From Paenibacillus wynnii (lineage in GTDB: Bacteria; Bacillota; Bacilli; Paenibacillales; Paenibacillaceae), in assembly GCF_030812855.1 (NCBI RefSeq), contig NZ_JAUSTK010000012.1, positions 1-64,000 of the forward strand: a stretch of DNA of 64,000 nucleotides, written 5' to 3'. Position numbers and translations under genes: made by a program. Positions 1-8,744 of the stretch are shown piece after piece (the first letter of the stretch is position 1; each line of letters begins with the position of its first letter). Under the pieces are notes generated by a model that did not search any database, was not told the origin of the DNA, and saw nothing but the letters and a program-made list of their open reading frames with translations.

Positions 1-184
1 ATTCCAACATAAAGTTGTCTGCACTGAACGAATAAAATTAGAAACTAAAGATATAACGAGCATTCAAGAGAAAAGTGATTCCCCATAGAGGGAGGATTGT
101 TTAATAATGTGAGCTGTTGTTGTTTGAGTTATTGACAGAATATTGCAAATATCTTATATTGAACTTAATTAATAATTACCAAAT

Positions 185-430
185 ACGATGAAGAGGACAA
201 GTAGATACGGAAACGCCGTTCAGGGAACTGCCGGTTGGTGCGAGGCAGCGGATATCCGAATCAAAAAATCACCTCAGAGCTGGCCCCCGAATTATAGTAG
301 ATGGGCCCGGGATTCTACCGTTACAAAGAAGCATCGTTGTTGGACGATGGCTAAGTGGGCGTTTATTATAAACGTCAATCAGGGTGGTAACGCGGAGCAA
401 CTCCGTCCCAAATGGGATGGGGTTTTTTTG
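185..430 (+). ncRNA. T-box riboswitch leader with terminator
   Basis: The stretch has the hallmarks of a T-box leader, which senses uncharged tRNA and controls a downstream terminator. A stem I start (GAAGAGGACAAGTAGA) lies near 187, a GGTTGGTGCGA distal loop near 232-243, and the T-box core AGGGTGGTAACGCGG at 381-395. It is followed by the hairpin CCGTCCC-AAAT-GGGATGG (403-420) and a run of seven T. The specifier codon could not be assigned safely; TCA or ATC are candidates by position. It would overlap any reading frame called here, so no protein is annotated. Expected targets are aminoacyl-tRNA synthetase or amino-acid genes, but only a broken frame follows. Confidence 0.88.
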
Positions 431-469
431 CGTCTTCATAAATTAAATATTAAATTGGAGGGTTATCGA

Positions 470-665
470 ATGAGTAAATTGATGGTTACAGAACGTTTGA
501 CATTACGGCAACTTGAATTTGATCATGCTGAAGCTTTGGGTAGGGATTAGTGCAGTTCAACAGGCAGGGTTAAAGATCAGGAGTACTTTTGATAAATCAG
601 CAAACCGTAAGAAAGAACGATTAGTTCGAAAAATCCGGAAAAACGTTGAGCAGATGAAAGGGTGA
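470..665 (+). pseudogene. Broken GNAT-like reading frame behind the T-box
   Basis: An ATG at 470 has a good ribosome site (TTGGAGGG, 7 nt upstream) and opens with MSKLMVTERLTLRQLEF, a typical start of a GNAT acetyltransferase (TERLxLR). It stops after 26 residues at 550. Another frame continues without a start and ends at 665 with a basic tail (DKSANRKKERLVRKIRK). The two pieces could be an internal deletion or frameshift of one gene, or a fusion of unrelated remnants. The tail was not recognised. It lies directly downstream of the T-box, so the riboswitch seems to have lost its original full-length target. Confidence 0.45.
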
Positions 666-672
666 TATTGTA

Positions 673-1539
673 ATGCAATTCAAGTTGTATACGGATGTGC
701 ATGAGTTTTACATTGATACCTATGATGTGCTGATGCGTCATGAAGCACAAAATTTGATTCCTCTTGGCAATATCATAATTGGGCATGAAGGAAGAGACAA
801 AACAGACTGGCGTGACCCTGTAAATTGGCTTATGGCAACTATTTCGGATGCTAAGGGCATACAACTTACCGCCATAATGACACCGCCACACAATATTACG
901 CTTTATGCAACAGACAACATAATTAACCCAGAAGCTATAAACTGTCTGATAGATGGGCTGAAAGACCGTGAAATTCCAGGTGTGACAACCGAAAAAACCT
1001 TGGCAGAGTATTTTGCCAAAGAATATACCTTGCGCAAGGGAATAACTTTTAAAACAACCATGAGCCAACGTATATATGAACTTACGGCAGTAAACCCAGA
1101 CATTCAAGAGGTTGGCATCGTTCGATTGCTAGATGAAAAGGATATTCACTTTTTCCCATACTGGGCTGAAGCATTTTATGCAGCGGGGAGTTATGGCAAA
1201 ACAGAAATGTCCATCCCGCAAGATGCAGACCCTTACCTCTACCGAATAGCATCGAAAAAAATCTATATTTTAGAGGACAACGGGATACCCGTTTCTATGG
1301 CAGGATATACAAGGGTAATGCAGACGGCTATTGGCGTGGCATTTGTATATACCCCTCCATATGAGCGCAGGAAGGGTTACGCTACTTCAATTGTGGCGCA
1401 AATAAGCCAACTTGCATTGGATAAAGGATTTACTAAGTGCGTATTATATACGGACTTAGCAAATCCCACATCTAATAGCATCTATCAAAAGATAGGCTAT
1501 ATGCCAATTTGTGATTCGCTCCAGTTAAAATTTGAATAG
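673..1539 (+). CDS. GNAT family N-acetyltransferase
   Basis: A 288-residue protein whose last ~130 residues carry a GNAT fold. Residues near 225-275 include VYTPPYERRKGYA, the acetyl-CoA-binding segment (R/QxxGxG/A class), and end in NSIYQKIGYMPICD, the usual C-terminal strand-helix of the family. The N-terminal half is less typical and may be a substrate-binding domain. The gene starts 7 nt after the stop of the broken frame upstream and is closed by a terminator at 1596-1630. The substrate cannot be inferred; small-molecule or aminoglycoside-like amines are possible for the family. Confidence 0.8.
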   Translation: MQFKLYTDVHEFYIDTYDVLMRHEAQNLIPLGNIIIGHEGRDKTDWRDPVNWLMATISDAKGIQLTAIMTPPHNITLYATDNIINPEAINCLIDGLKDREIPGVTTEKTLAEYFAKEYTLRKGITFKTTMSQRIYELTAVNPDIQEVGIVRLLDEKDIHFFPYWAEAFYAAGSYGKTEMSIPQDADPYLYRIASKKIYILEDNGIPVSMAGYTRVMQTAIGVAFVYTPPYERRKGYATSIVAQISQLALDKGFTKCVLYTDLANPTSNSIYQKIGYMPICDSLQLKFE

Positions 1540-1595
1540 TAGAATGATGCGGACAGAACTTCTACTACCTTAGAGCATAGTATACAGTAAAGATA

Positions 1596-1630
1596 CGGCG
1601 GCGCGTTATCGTGATGTACCGCCGTTTTTT
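1596..1630 (+). terminator. Rho-independent terminator after GNAT gene
   Basis: CGGCGG (1596-1601) pairs with CCGCCG (1619-1624), followed by TTTTTT. The rest of the gap up to 1846 shows no reading frame or recognisable element. Confidence 0.8.
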
Positions 1631-1849
1631 CGTGAACCGAAACAGTAAAACATGTGTAATCCGGTATATTGCTGTTGATTCATCAATATTAATAATTATT
1701 CGGATTCAATTCAAGTATTGAACTAACGGGAAACGTTAGCTCAATAAAACAGCGGTAGTCTAGGACATTATTTTCTCGTCCACGGCTACTTGACGATAAC
1801 GCTGGCAAACACAAATAACAACACTAAAATTTAACATAGCCAAAATCAA

Positions 1850-1891
1850 AAAAGGCATCTACTGTTCATAAGTGAACGATAGATGCCTTTT
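1850..1891. terminator. Bidirectional terminator hairpin
   Basis: AAAAGGCATCTA (1850-1861) and TAGATGCCTTTT (1880-1891) are perfectly complementary, with an inner GTTCA/TGAAC stem. A/T tracts on both sides let it work on either strand; its main user is the minus-strand pair that ends at 1900. Confidence 0.85.
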
Positions 1892-1899
1892 AAAGTTGA

Positions 1900-2238
1900 C
1901 TAATGATATTTGGGAAGCTGATCATCGTTTTTGCCTTTACTTCCTTCAATGACTTGAAACGGATAGTTTTTACGCTTGCCGCCCGAAGCCTGTGACTTAC
2001 GAAGACCGGCTACCTTCGCCATCGTTTTTGGAGAGGCCTTAACCTTGGTTTTTGATCTACTGCTGTTTTTCGCAAACCGACGTGGCGGATATTTATAGAG
2101 CAGGTAAAGAACCGCACATAATACAAGGGGAATGATTAAACGTGTCAGTGAGCTGAAACCGTACCTCACGAATCCATCCACAAGCCCGATTACCGCGAGC
2201 AGCACTGCACTCCAAAAAATCAAAGCATGCCTGATCAT
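1900..2238 (-). CDS. Small membrane protein, yqhP position
   Basis: A 112-residue protein with two hydrophobic segments in its first half (near residues 3-25 and 33-50) and a very basic, Ser/Lys-rich tail (SRSKTKVKASPKTMAK). The start at MIRHALIFWS is chosen because GAAAGGATG lies just upstream; a longer frame would run into the yqhQ-like gene. It begins 7 nt after that gene and is surely co-transcribed. In B. subtilis a gene of unknown function, yqhP, sits in this place. Function unknown; a membrane-anchored protein with a cytoplasmic basic tail is the simplest reading. Confidence 0.65.
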   Translation of the reverse strand: MIRHALIFWSAVLLAVIGLVDGFVRYGFSSLTRLIIPLVLCAVLYLLYKYPPRRFAKNSSRSKTKVKASPKTMAKVAGLRKSQASGGKRKNYPFQVIEGSKGKNDDQLPKYH

Positions 2239-2245
2239 AGGCCAC

Positions 2246-3247
2246 TCATCCTTTCGCAGGGTCCAAAATGCCTCCAGGTACATTTACTTCTGCATAACCT
2301 CTTGCTTCAATGGCTGAATCCAATTCCCGCATGCGGTTAAAGGAGGCGATGGATACTTCTACTTGATCATCCTTTGGCTCTTTGGTGGTCAAAAGCTGAA
2401 GCCACAGTCCTGGATAACCAAGGTACTTCAAACCTGGAACATTCTTCACTGCATTGGTACCCTTCAGTACCTCAAAGGATACTCCGATCACCAGCGGCAG
2501 CAAAATAACCCGCTGCATTACCCGCTCCCACAAATTATCCCATGGGACAAGGGAATAAATGATGACTCCTAATATTATGGTCAACATCATAAAGCTGCTG
2601 CCGCACCGATAATGCAGGCGACTGTACTTTTGTACATTTCGAACCGTTAGTTCTTCTCCCGCTTCAAAAGCGCTGATGACCTTGTGTTCTGCACCATGAT
2701 ACTGGAACAACCGTTTGACAACCGGAGTTAGAGTAATCGCCCAAAGGTAAACAAGCAATAAAATCAGCTTAATTGCACCTTCCACCAGATTGTGAAGAAC
2801 ATAATTATCGAAAGCATCTTTGAATAAAAAATTCTCGACAAGGACCGGGACAAGAGTAAAGATAAGTTTACCAAAGATAAAGGATAATATACCCATGACT
2901 GCAACACCAAGCATCATTCCAAGGCTCCAGCCTTCATCCTTATCCTTTTTCTTCTGTTTCGCCAGGTCCTCAGGCTCCACCTCGTCCTCCGCAAAAGCTT
3001 CCGCTGAATAGTTCAGATGTTTGGAGCCTTTAGCGCTGGAATCTATAATACTGACAAGGCCGCGAAGCAGCGGGATTCTGCGCAGTTTAATAACCCAGCT
3101 CTTATCGCTCTTCGGCACCTCCAAAAATGTGATTTCCTGATTCTTCCGCCGTACGGCTGTTACGTTAATATGCTTGCCGCCGAACATGACACCTTCTATG
3201 ACAGCTTGCCCGCCGTAACTTGGAGATTTTTGGGACAACCAATTCAC
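2246..3247 (-). CDS. yqhQ: DUF1385 family membrane protein (YqhQ)
   Basis: 333 residues with the DUF1385 opening YGGQAVIEGVMF and the family's conserved centre FQYHGAEHKVISAFE, followed by YSRLHYRCGSSFM. There are about four membrane segments between residues 100 and 270. The His-rich YHGAEHK motif suggests metal or cofactor binding, but the family has no firmly established biochemical role. The gene order yqhP-yqhQ (minus) against yqhR-papA-efp (plus) matches the B. subtilis yqh region, which supports orthology. Confidence 0.88.
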   Translation of the reverse strand: MNWLSQKSPSYGGQAVIEGVMFGGKHINVTAVRRKNQEITFLEVPKSDKSWVIKLRRIPLLRGLVSIIDSSAKGSKHLNYSAEAFAEDEVEPEDLAKQKKKDKDEGWSLGMMLGVAVMGILSFIFGKLIFTLVPVLVENFLFKDAFDNYVLHNLVEGAIKLILLLVYLWAITLTPVVKRLFQYHGAEHKVISAFEAGEELTVRNVQKYSRLHYRCGSSFMMLTIILGVIIYSLVPWDNLWERVMQRVILLPLVIGVSFEVLKGTNAVKNVPGLKYLGYPGLWLQLLTTKEPKDDQVEVSIASFNRMRELDSAIEARGYAEVNVPGGILDPAKG

Positions 3248-3405
3248 CTTCTCGTAATTTATTTATTATGGTTTTGTATATAAACCATTGTAACTAATTT
3301 TCCACGACATTACTAGTTGGATCGGCTTTTACTGTGCATACTAGGCTATAAAGAGAAAACTGTAGAAATGTTCCTAACATATGAAGAAAGCGGGGCGGGC
3401 TTAAA

Positions 3406-3897
3406 ATGAGCAAATCACACCAACAAAGGTCGGAGCATACAAATCCTTGGCTGTTTGCTATGGAGTTAGGCTTTTTTGCCGGATTGATCTGGGGGGCGAC
3501 TCGATGGTTAATGTACGCTATGCATTTTACAAAGGTGGTTCCCGGTTTTTTAGTGGAGCCTTTTTTTAAACATGATTTTCTAGTCAAGGCGGAAGGGCAT
3601 TTGATTGGTTATTTAGTGTTTATCTTTTTTTCGGTGATAGCATCTCTACTGTATGTATTGATTCTGCGTAAGCTGAAGGGACCTTGGCCGGGCATGGTTT
3701 ATGGAGTGTTATGGTGGTCTGCTCTATTTCTGGCGGGGTCATGGATGTTTCTGCAGCAAGGACCTTTTAAGCTGCCGTGGAATACAGTAATTACTGAATT
3801 TTGCATATTTTTGCTATGGGGCTTATTTATTGGCTATACGATAGCCATTGAGTATACCGATGAAAGAACGCGTGAGGAAAGGATAAGTGTAGCCTGA
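3406..3897 (+). CDS. yqhR: Conserved membrane protein YqhR
   Basis: 163 residues with four hydrophobic helices and a short hydrophilic N-terminus (MSKSHQQRSEHTNP). Length and position, divergent from yqhQ and upstream of the Xaa-Pro peptidase and efp, match B. subtilis YqhR. The family is confined to Bacillales and has no known function. The aroQ gene that lies between yqhR and yqhT in B. subtilis is absent here. Confidence 0.75.
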   Translation: MSKSHQQRSEHTNPWLFAMELGFFAGLIWGATRWLMYAMHFTKVVPGFLVEPFFKHDFLVKAEGHLIGYLVFIFFSVIASLLYVLILRKLKGPWPGMVYGVLWWSALFLAGSWMFLQQGPFKLPWNTVITEFCIFLLWGLFIGYTIAIEYTDERTREERISVA

Positions 3898-3970
3898 CGC
3901 GCGAAATTACTTCTCAATGGCATAGCCCTATGTTAAAATACAATGTGGCTATTTCGAGAGGAGAATGAAT

Positions 3971-5041
3971 ATGGGAAACAATCGTGTCTCCAAGCTGCGT
4001 AAGGTTTTGCAGGCTCGCGGATTGGATGCGATGTTAATAACCAGCGGTATTAACCGCCGATATTTAAGCGGGTTTACCGGTTCGTCCGGTTATGTGCTGA
4101 TTACGGCTGAGGAATGTTATCTATTAACGGACTTCAGGTATAGGACTCAAGCTGCAGAACAAGCGGCGGGACTCACAATTGTAGAGCATGGACCAAAATT
4201 CATTGATACGGTGCGGGAGCTTTTGCCTTCAGGCGGAAAAGTCCGCGTGGGATTCGAGCAGGATGATGTTACTTTCAGCGCTTATACTGCCTATGCAGAA
4301 GCTCTGAAGCCTGCTGAAATGGTGCCAGTCTCCAAGGCAGTAGAGGATCTGCGTATGATTAAGGATGCAGAGGAACTAGCTGTTATGGGACGGGCTGCTG
4401 ATTTGGCGGACGACACCTTTCGTCATATTCTGAACGTATTGAAGCCGGGCATGACCGAGCGTGATGTGGATCTTGAGATGGAGTTTTACATGCGTACGCA
4501 TGGAGCGACCTCTTCTTCCTTTGACACGATTGTGGCATCCGGTGAACGCTCAGCTATGCCGCATGGAGTGGCAAGCAGCCGTGTGATTCTCGGCAATGAA
4601 TTCGTGACTTTCGACTTCGGTGCATTACTTGACGGGTATTGCTCAGATCTTACCCGGACGGTGGCGCTAGGTACTCCGAATCCAAAGCTAAAGGAGATTT
4701 ATGATATTGTGCTGGAAGCTCAACTGCATGCACTGGCGCATATCAAGCCCGGGATGACCGGAAGGGAATGTGACGCGTTGGCGCGTGATATTATTACCCG
4801 TTACGGTTACGGGGACCAATTCGGACATAGCACGGGGCATGGATTAGGTATGGAGGTTCATGAATGGCCGCGTCTCTCCAAGCTGAGCGATGATATATTG
4901 CAGCCTGGTATGGTTGTGACCGTGGAGCCGGGTATTTATTTACCTGGAATTGGCGGCGTACGAATAGAAGATGATGTAGTGGTTACTGAGAGCGGCATCT
5001 CGTTACTCACCCATTCATCCAAGGACTATACAGTACTGTAA
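3971..5041 (+). CDS. papA: M24B Xaa-Pro aminopeptidase/dipeptidase (YqhT)
   Basis: 356-residue cytosolic metallopeptidase that removes N-terminal residues before proline. The N-terminal creatinase-type domain (LITSGINRRYLSGFTGSSG) is followed by a pita-bread catalytic domain. Its dinuclear metal ligands are visible: two Asp in FDFGALLDGYCSDLTRT (near residue 215-226), His in GHSTGHGLGMEVHE, and two Glu in VEPGIYLPGIGGVRIEDD. The ATG at 3971 is preferred over 3965 because GAGGAGA then lies about 7 nt upstream. It directly precedes efp, as in B. subtilis; linkage to efp fits a shared theme of proline-rich protein synthesis and turnover. Confidence 0.93.
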   Translation: MGNNRVSKLRKVLQARGLDAMLITSGINRRYLSGFTGSSGYVLITAEECYLLTDFRYRTQAAEQAAGLTIVEHGPKFIDTVRELLPSGGKVRVGFEQDDVTFSAYTAYAEALKPAEMVPVSKAVEDLRMIKDAEELAVMGRAADLADDTFRHILNVLKPGMTERDVDLEMEFYMRTHGATSSSFDTIVASGERSAMPHGVASSRVILGNEFVTFDFGALLDGYCSDLTRTVALGTPNPKLKEIYDIVLEAQLHALAHIKPGMTGRECDALARDIITRYGYGDQFGHSTGHGLGMEVHEWPRLSKLSDDILQPGMVVTVEPGIYLPGIGGVRIEDDVVVTESGISLLTHSSKDYTVL

Positions 5042-5110
5042 CAATTCCCCCGCATCGTTTATATTTACTCATAAAGGCACAAATTTATTTTTTATCAGGA
5101 GGCGTTTGTA

Positions 5111-5668
5111 GTGATTTCAGTTAACGATTTCAAGACAGGATTAACCGTAGAGGTGGACGGAGATATATTTACCGTTCTAGATTTTCAGCATGTAAAACCA
5201 GGTAAAGGCGCAGCATTCGTTCGCTCCAAGCTTAAAAACCTGCGTAACGGTAATACTGTGGAGCGTACGTTCCGCGCAGGCGAAACTATCGGACGGGCAA
5301 TTATTGAGAACCGTGCGGTTCAATATTTGTATGCAAGTGCCCAAGAGCATGTATTCATGGACAACGAGACTTATGATCAATTTACACTGGATGCTAATCA
5401 GTTAGAGTGGGAATTGAACTTCTTGAAAGAGAACATGGACGTAAAAATCGTTAGCTACCAAGGTGAAATTCTTGGGGTTAACTTACCTACCAGTGTTGAA
5501 CTCAAGGTTGTAGAAACTGAGCCTGGTATCAAAGGGAACACAGCACAAGGCGCAACTAAATTTGCAAAAGTTGAAACAGGTCTCAATGTGCAGGTTCCAC
5601 TGTTCATTAATGAGGATGATGTTCTGCTGATTGATACACGCGAAGGTAAATATATCTCCCGCGCGTAG
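5111..5668 (+). CDS. efp: Translation elongation factor P
   Basis: 185 residues, the standard EF-P length, with a KOW-type N-terminal domain and two OB domains. The tip loop reads [13 protein letters not shown], with Lys32 at the position that is modified in this family (5-aminopentanol in B. subtilis). EF-P enters the ribosomal E site and relieves stalling at polyproline. The GTG start is set by TCAGGAGGCG 8 nt upstream. A terminator follows at 5691-5717. Confidence 0.97.
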   Translation: MISVNDFKTGLTVEVDGDIFTVLDFQHVKPGKGAAFVRSKLKNLRNGNTVERTFRAGETIGRAIIENRAVQYLYASAQEHVFMDNETYDQFTLDANQLEWELNFLKENMDVKIVSYQGEILGVNLPTSVELKVVETEPGIKGNTAQGATKFAKVETGLNVQVPLFINEDDVLLIDTREGKYISRA

Positions 5669-5690
5669 AACTAAATGCTGCATTTATTGG

Positions 5691-5720
5691 CCTCCCCGCT
5701 GCTCGCGGAGGAGGCTTTTG
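5691..5720 (+). terminator. Terminator after efp
   Basis: GCCTCC...GGAGGC hairpin (GCCTCCCCGCTGCTCGCGGA then GGAGGC) followed by TTTT. Confidence 0.8.
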
Positions 5721-5867
5721 GCATTGAGATCAACTGAACATCCTGTATTTGTAACAAAAACTTTCATAAAATCAATATCCCAAGCTGTATTTTCGTATTA
5801 TACTGGTTTAAAGCGGGAAACCGATAGAAACATACTACACAGACCTAGGTTAGGAGTGAGAAGGACT

Positions 5868-7121
5868 TTGTCACTTTATGTCATGAAATTCGGAGGCAGC
5901 TCCGTCGGCGACACAGAACGAATGAAGCGCGTCGCCAAACGCATCGCAGAGAAGCAGGACGAAGGGCATCGTTGCGTTGTGATTGTATCCGCAATGGGGG
6001 ATACTACGGATGAATTGATCGACCAGGCCATTCAGCTTAACGGGCAACCGCCCGCCCGCGAAATGGATATGCTGCTGACAACTGGAGAACAAATATCTGT
6101 TGCCCTCTTGTCTATTGCTCTTCATGGAATTGGCCGGAATGCCGTATCTTATACGGGCTGGCAGGCAGGTTTCCGCACGGATGAAACTCACGGACGGGCC
6201 CGCATTAACGAGATTGTCCCACAGCGTGTGCTTGAATCTCTCGAACGGGAACAAATCGTTATTGTCGCTGGTTTTCAGGGAATGACTTTGGATGGCGAGA
6301 TCACTACATTGGGACGCGGAGGCTCCGATACAACGGCTGTCGCATTGGCTGCGGCGATCAAAGCGGATGTGTGTGAAATTTATACGGACGTTGACGGTAT
6401 ATACTCTACTGATCCGCGTATTGTGAAGACTGCACGCAAGCTGAAGGAAATTTCCTATGATGAAATGCTTGAACTCGCTAATTTGGGCGCTGCTGTACTG
6501 CATCCCCGTGCGGTTGAGTATGCCAAACGCCACCAAGTGAAGCTGGTCGTCAGATCAAGCTTTAACCATAATGAAGGTACTGTTGTGAAGGAGGAAGCAA
6601 GCATGGAGCAAGGGGTAATCGTAAGCGGTATCGCATATGACAAAAATGTGGCCCGAATCAGTATTTTGGGAGTGCCTGATGTTCCGGGTGTTCTGGCGCA
6701 GGTCTTTGGCAAGCTGGCCCAAGAAGAGATTGACGTGGATATTATCGTGCAAAGCGGAGTTCTAAATGACAAAGCCGATTTCTCCTTTACCGTAGGACTC
6801 AGTGATCTGGAGCGGGCGAAGGCAGTTATTCAACAGCTCCATGCAGAGCTGCCTTTCCGCGAAGTCACCTCAGAAGATAACCTGATCAAGGTATCTATTG
6901 TTGGTGCAGGAATGGTTAGCCATCCAGGTGTTGCAGCTCAAATGTTCGAAGTACTCTCTAAAGAGGGTGTAAGCATCAAAATGGTTAGTACTTCAGAAAT
7001 TAAAGTATCCTGTGTAATTGAAGCCGGTAATTTGCAAAGTATCATTCAGGCGCTACATACCGCCTACAACCTTGATACTGTAGAGCAGGCTTTTGTCGGC
7101 GGGCCCCAGGATCGACGTTAG
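5868..7121 (+). CDS. lysC: Aspartate kinase
   Basis: 417 residues. The N-terminal kinase domain opens with LYVMKFGGSSVGDTERM, the aspartokinase signature, and contains TTLGRGGSDTTAVALA and EIYTDVDGIYSTDPR. Two ACT domains form the C-terminal third and should bind a feedback inhibitor (lysine and/or threonine). It phosphorylates aspartate, the first step toward lysine, diaminopimelate, threonine and methionine. The TTG at 5868 is chosen because TAGGAGTGAGAAGGA precedes it and the family starts at M-S-L-x-V-M/Q-K-F-G-G; a longer open frame from 5631 runs through the efp terminator and is not coding. Monocistronic: a terminator follows. Confidence 0.92.
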   Translation: MSLYVMKFGGSSVGDTERMKRVAKRIAEKQDEGHRCVVIVSAMGDTTDELIDQAIQLNGQPPAREMDMLLTTGEQISVALLSIALHGIGRNAVSYTGWQAGFRTDETHGRARINEIVPQRVLESLEREQIVIVAGFQGMTLDGEITTLGRGGSDTTAVALAAAIKADVCEIYTDVDGIYSTDPRIVKTARKLKEISYDEMLELANLGAAVLHPRAVEYAKRHQVKLVVRSSFNHNEGTVVKEEASMEQGVIVSGIAYDKNVARISILGVPDVPGVLAQVFGKLAQEEIDVDIIVQSGVLNDKADFSFTVGLSDLERAKAVIQQLHAELPFREVTSEDNLIKVSIVGAGMVSHPGVAAQMFEVLSKEGVSIKMVSTSEIKVSCVIEAGNLQSIIQALHTAYNLDTVEQAFVGGPQDRR

Positions 7122-7152
7122 AAAATAGTTAAACGGTGGAAAAAATAAATAA

Positions 7153-7192
7153 AAGACAGGGCTGTCCGGTTTCTTGGGGCAGCCCTTGTTAT
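7153..7192 (+). terminator. Terminator after lysC
   Basis: AGGGCTGTCC...GGGGCAGCCCTT hairpin with a following TTGTTATTT tract. Confidence 0.8.
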
Positions 7193-7270
7193 TTGAGTGG
7201 ATTGACGTAAGTACTTGATGAGGACGCCCACGTTGATCCTACTCAAAGGAATTCTTCAATCCCTCCAGTC

Positions 7271-8137
7271 CTACCCCTGCCTTCTAAACCTGCCCACGAT
7301 TTCAACGGTTTCGAGTATATTGACGAAGGATTTCGGATCTGTCTCAAGGATCGTTTTTCTTAAATCAGCCAGCTCGTATCTTGTGGTGACTGTCATAAGC
7401 ATCGTATTCCCCTCGTGACTGTACCCGCCCTCTGCATTTACAACAGTTACCCCATGTGGCAATAGCTTCAGTCGGTTAAGCATGCGGTCACGCTCTTTTG
7501 TAACAATAAAGCAAGTTAATTTCACATGCCGAATGTGGATCATATCTACAACCCTGCTTTTTACAAAGATACACAGCATCGCGTACAAGGCGGAATCCCA
7601 ACTTTTGAAGAAGCCTAGGCTAAGAATGACTAGACCATCCATTACGAACAATACACTTCCCATAGGGATGTCACGTTTGCGTGTAATAATGGAGCCCAGA
7701 ATATCAAATCCCCCAGAAGAACCCCCGGCACGGAGAGAGAATCCTATCCCGCCTGCAATGATCACCCCGCCGAAGATACTGGCCAGAATGGGGTCCTTTG
7801 TCACATTTCCAAGTGGGATAATCGTTAAGAACCATGTAGTAGAAACAACCGACAGCATACTAAGACATATGTACTTTTTGCCTACCACAACAAAACCCCA
7901 TATAAGAATCGGCAGATTGATACCGAGATAAAACAATGAAATGTACTTAGGATTTGTTAAATAACCGATAACAGAGGCTGTCCCCGCTACCCCACCGCTT
8001 AATAATTGATGAGGAATGAGGAACAAACGCAAACCAATAGCTACCAGCAAGGCAGATAAAATAATAATAACTACTTCCCGAACTCGCCTCATTACAGTCC
8101 CCGTAGGAAAGGGAACCCCGTAATTTCGAATATGCAT
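7271..8137 (-). CDS. YitT family membrane protein (DUF2179)
   Basis: 288 residues: five or six membrane helices (YitT domain, residues ~15-205) containing HQLLSGGVAGTASVIGYL and the Gly-rich SLRAGGSSGGFDILGSII, then a cytosolic DUF2179 domain with GGYSHEGNTMLMTVTTRYE. The family is widespread in Firmicutes, with proposed but unproven transport roles. The start follows AAGAGGGG. It is convergent with lysC; they share the gap 7122-7270. Confidence 0.88.
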   Translation of the reverse strand: MHIRNYGVPFPTGTVMRRVREVVIIILSALLVAIGLRLFLIPHQLLSGGVAGTASVIGYLTNPKYISLFYLGINLPILIWGFVVVGKKYICLSMLSVVSTTWFLTIIPLGNVTKDPILASIFGGVIIAGGIGFSLRAGGSSGGFDILGSIITRKRDIPMGSVLFVMDGLVILSLGFFKSWDSALYAMLCIFVKSRVVDMIHIRHVKLTCFIVTKERDRMLNRLKLLPHGVTVVNAEGGYSHEGNTMLMTVTTRYELADLRKTILETDPKSFVNILETVEIVGRFRRQG

Positions 8138-8391
8138 AACCTAGAACCCCTCTTTTTCTTGTGTCTTAAAGTCGTGTACTGAATAGTTTTCTGTAAAAAT
8201 AATTTTATCATACCGATGATATTTATTTATGAGAGTGATAACTATGATTTCTTTCACACTCCTATTGTTTTTGGGTTAGCCATTTCTCCCTGTCTAAAGT
8301 GGGACAGTCCTGCATATCCATGGATAATAGCCGGAAAAAGAAAGAGTCGGGCATAGGTAAAGAGATTGTTACAAATATCCAAAGGAGTTGA

Positions 8392-8661
8392 GTGTACTTG
8401 GACAAGTACGTGAGTTGGATGGCTATCCTTCGTCTGCTGTCAGGGAGTTTGGAAATCACTGCTGCACTTTTTATGCTTCGTTTAAATCAAGTGGACAAGG
8501 CATTGGTTATCAATTCGACGCTGGCATTGGTAGGGCCGACCATTCTGATAACAACTACAGCTATAGGGTTGACGGGAATGGCACAGCAGTTGTCTTGGGG
8601 CAAGATGGGCTGGGTAGCCTGCGGAGTAACGTGTCTCTTAATAGGCATTCTGAAAAAATGA
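8392..8661 (+). CDS. yqhV: DUF2619 membrane protein (YqhV-like)
   Basis: 89 residues with three hydrophobic helices (SWMAILRLLSGSLEITAALF; INSTLALVGPTILI; GWVACGVTCLLIGIL). A gene of this type, yqhV, sits immediately upstream of spoIIIAA in B. subtilis, as here. The start is either GTG 8392 or TTG 8398, both served by AAAGGAG at 8381-8387. Function unknown. A 67-80 nt gap separates it from spoIIIAA. Confidence 0.75.
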   Translation: MYLDKYVSWMAILRLLSGSLEITAALFMLRLNQVDKALVINSTLALVGPTILITTTAIGLTGMAQQLSWGKMGWVACGVTCLLIGILKK

Positions 8662-8744
8662 TAGATGATAGTGCATAAAAGACACGTACAAGCATAAATA
8701 TGGAATAAAGCGATTAAGTAGAGGACAACTTGGGGGTACCTTGT

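Noticed and set aside
188..550. Open frame of 120 codons at the start of the window
   Set aside because: Its first 90 codons run through the T-box stems and terminator; only the last 27 codons from 470 have protein character.
5041..5110. Riboswitch upstream of efp or lysC
   Set aside because: No known riboswitch core was recognised in either leader; the lysC leader is short and lacks a lysine-element pattern.
5631..5867. N-terminal extension of aspartokinase
   Set aside because: It overlaps efp and its terminator; the TTG at 5868 has a good ribosome site and fits family length.
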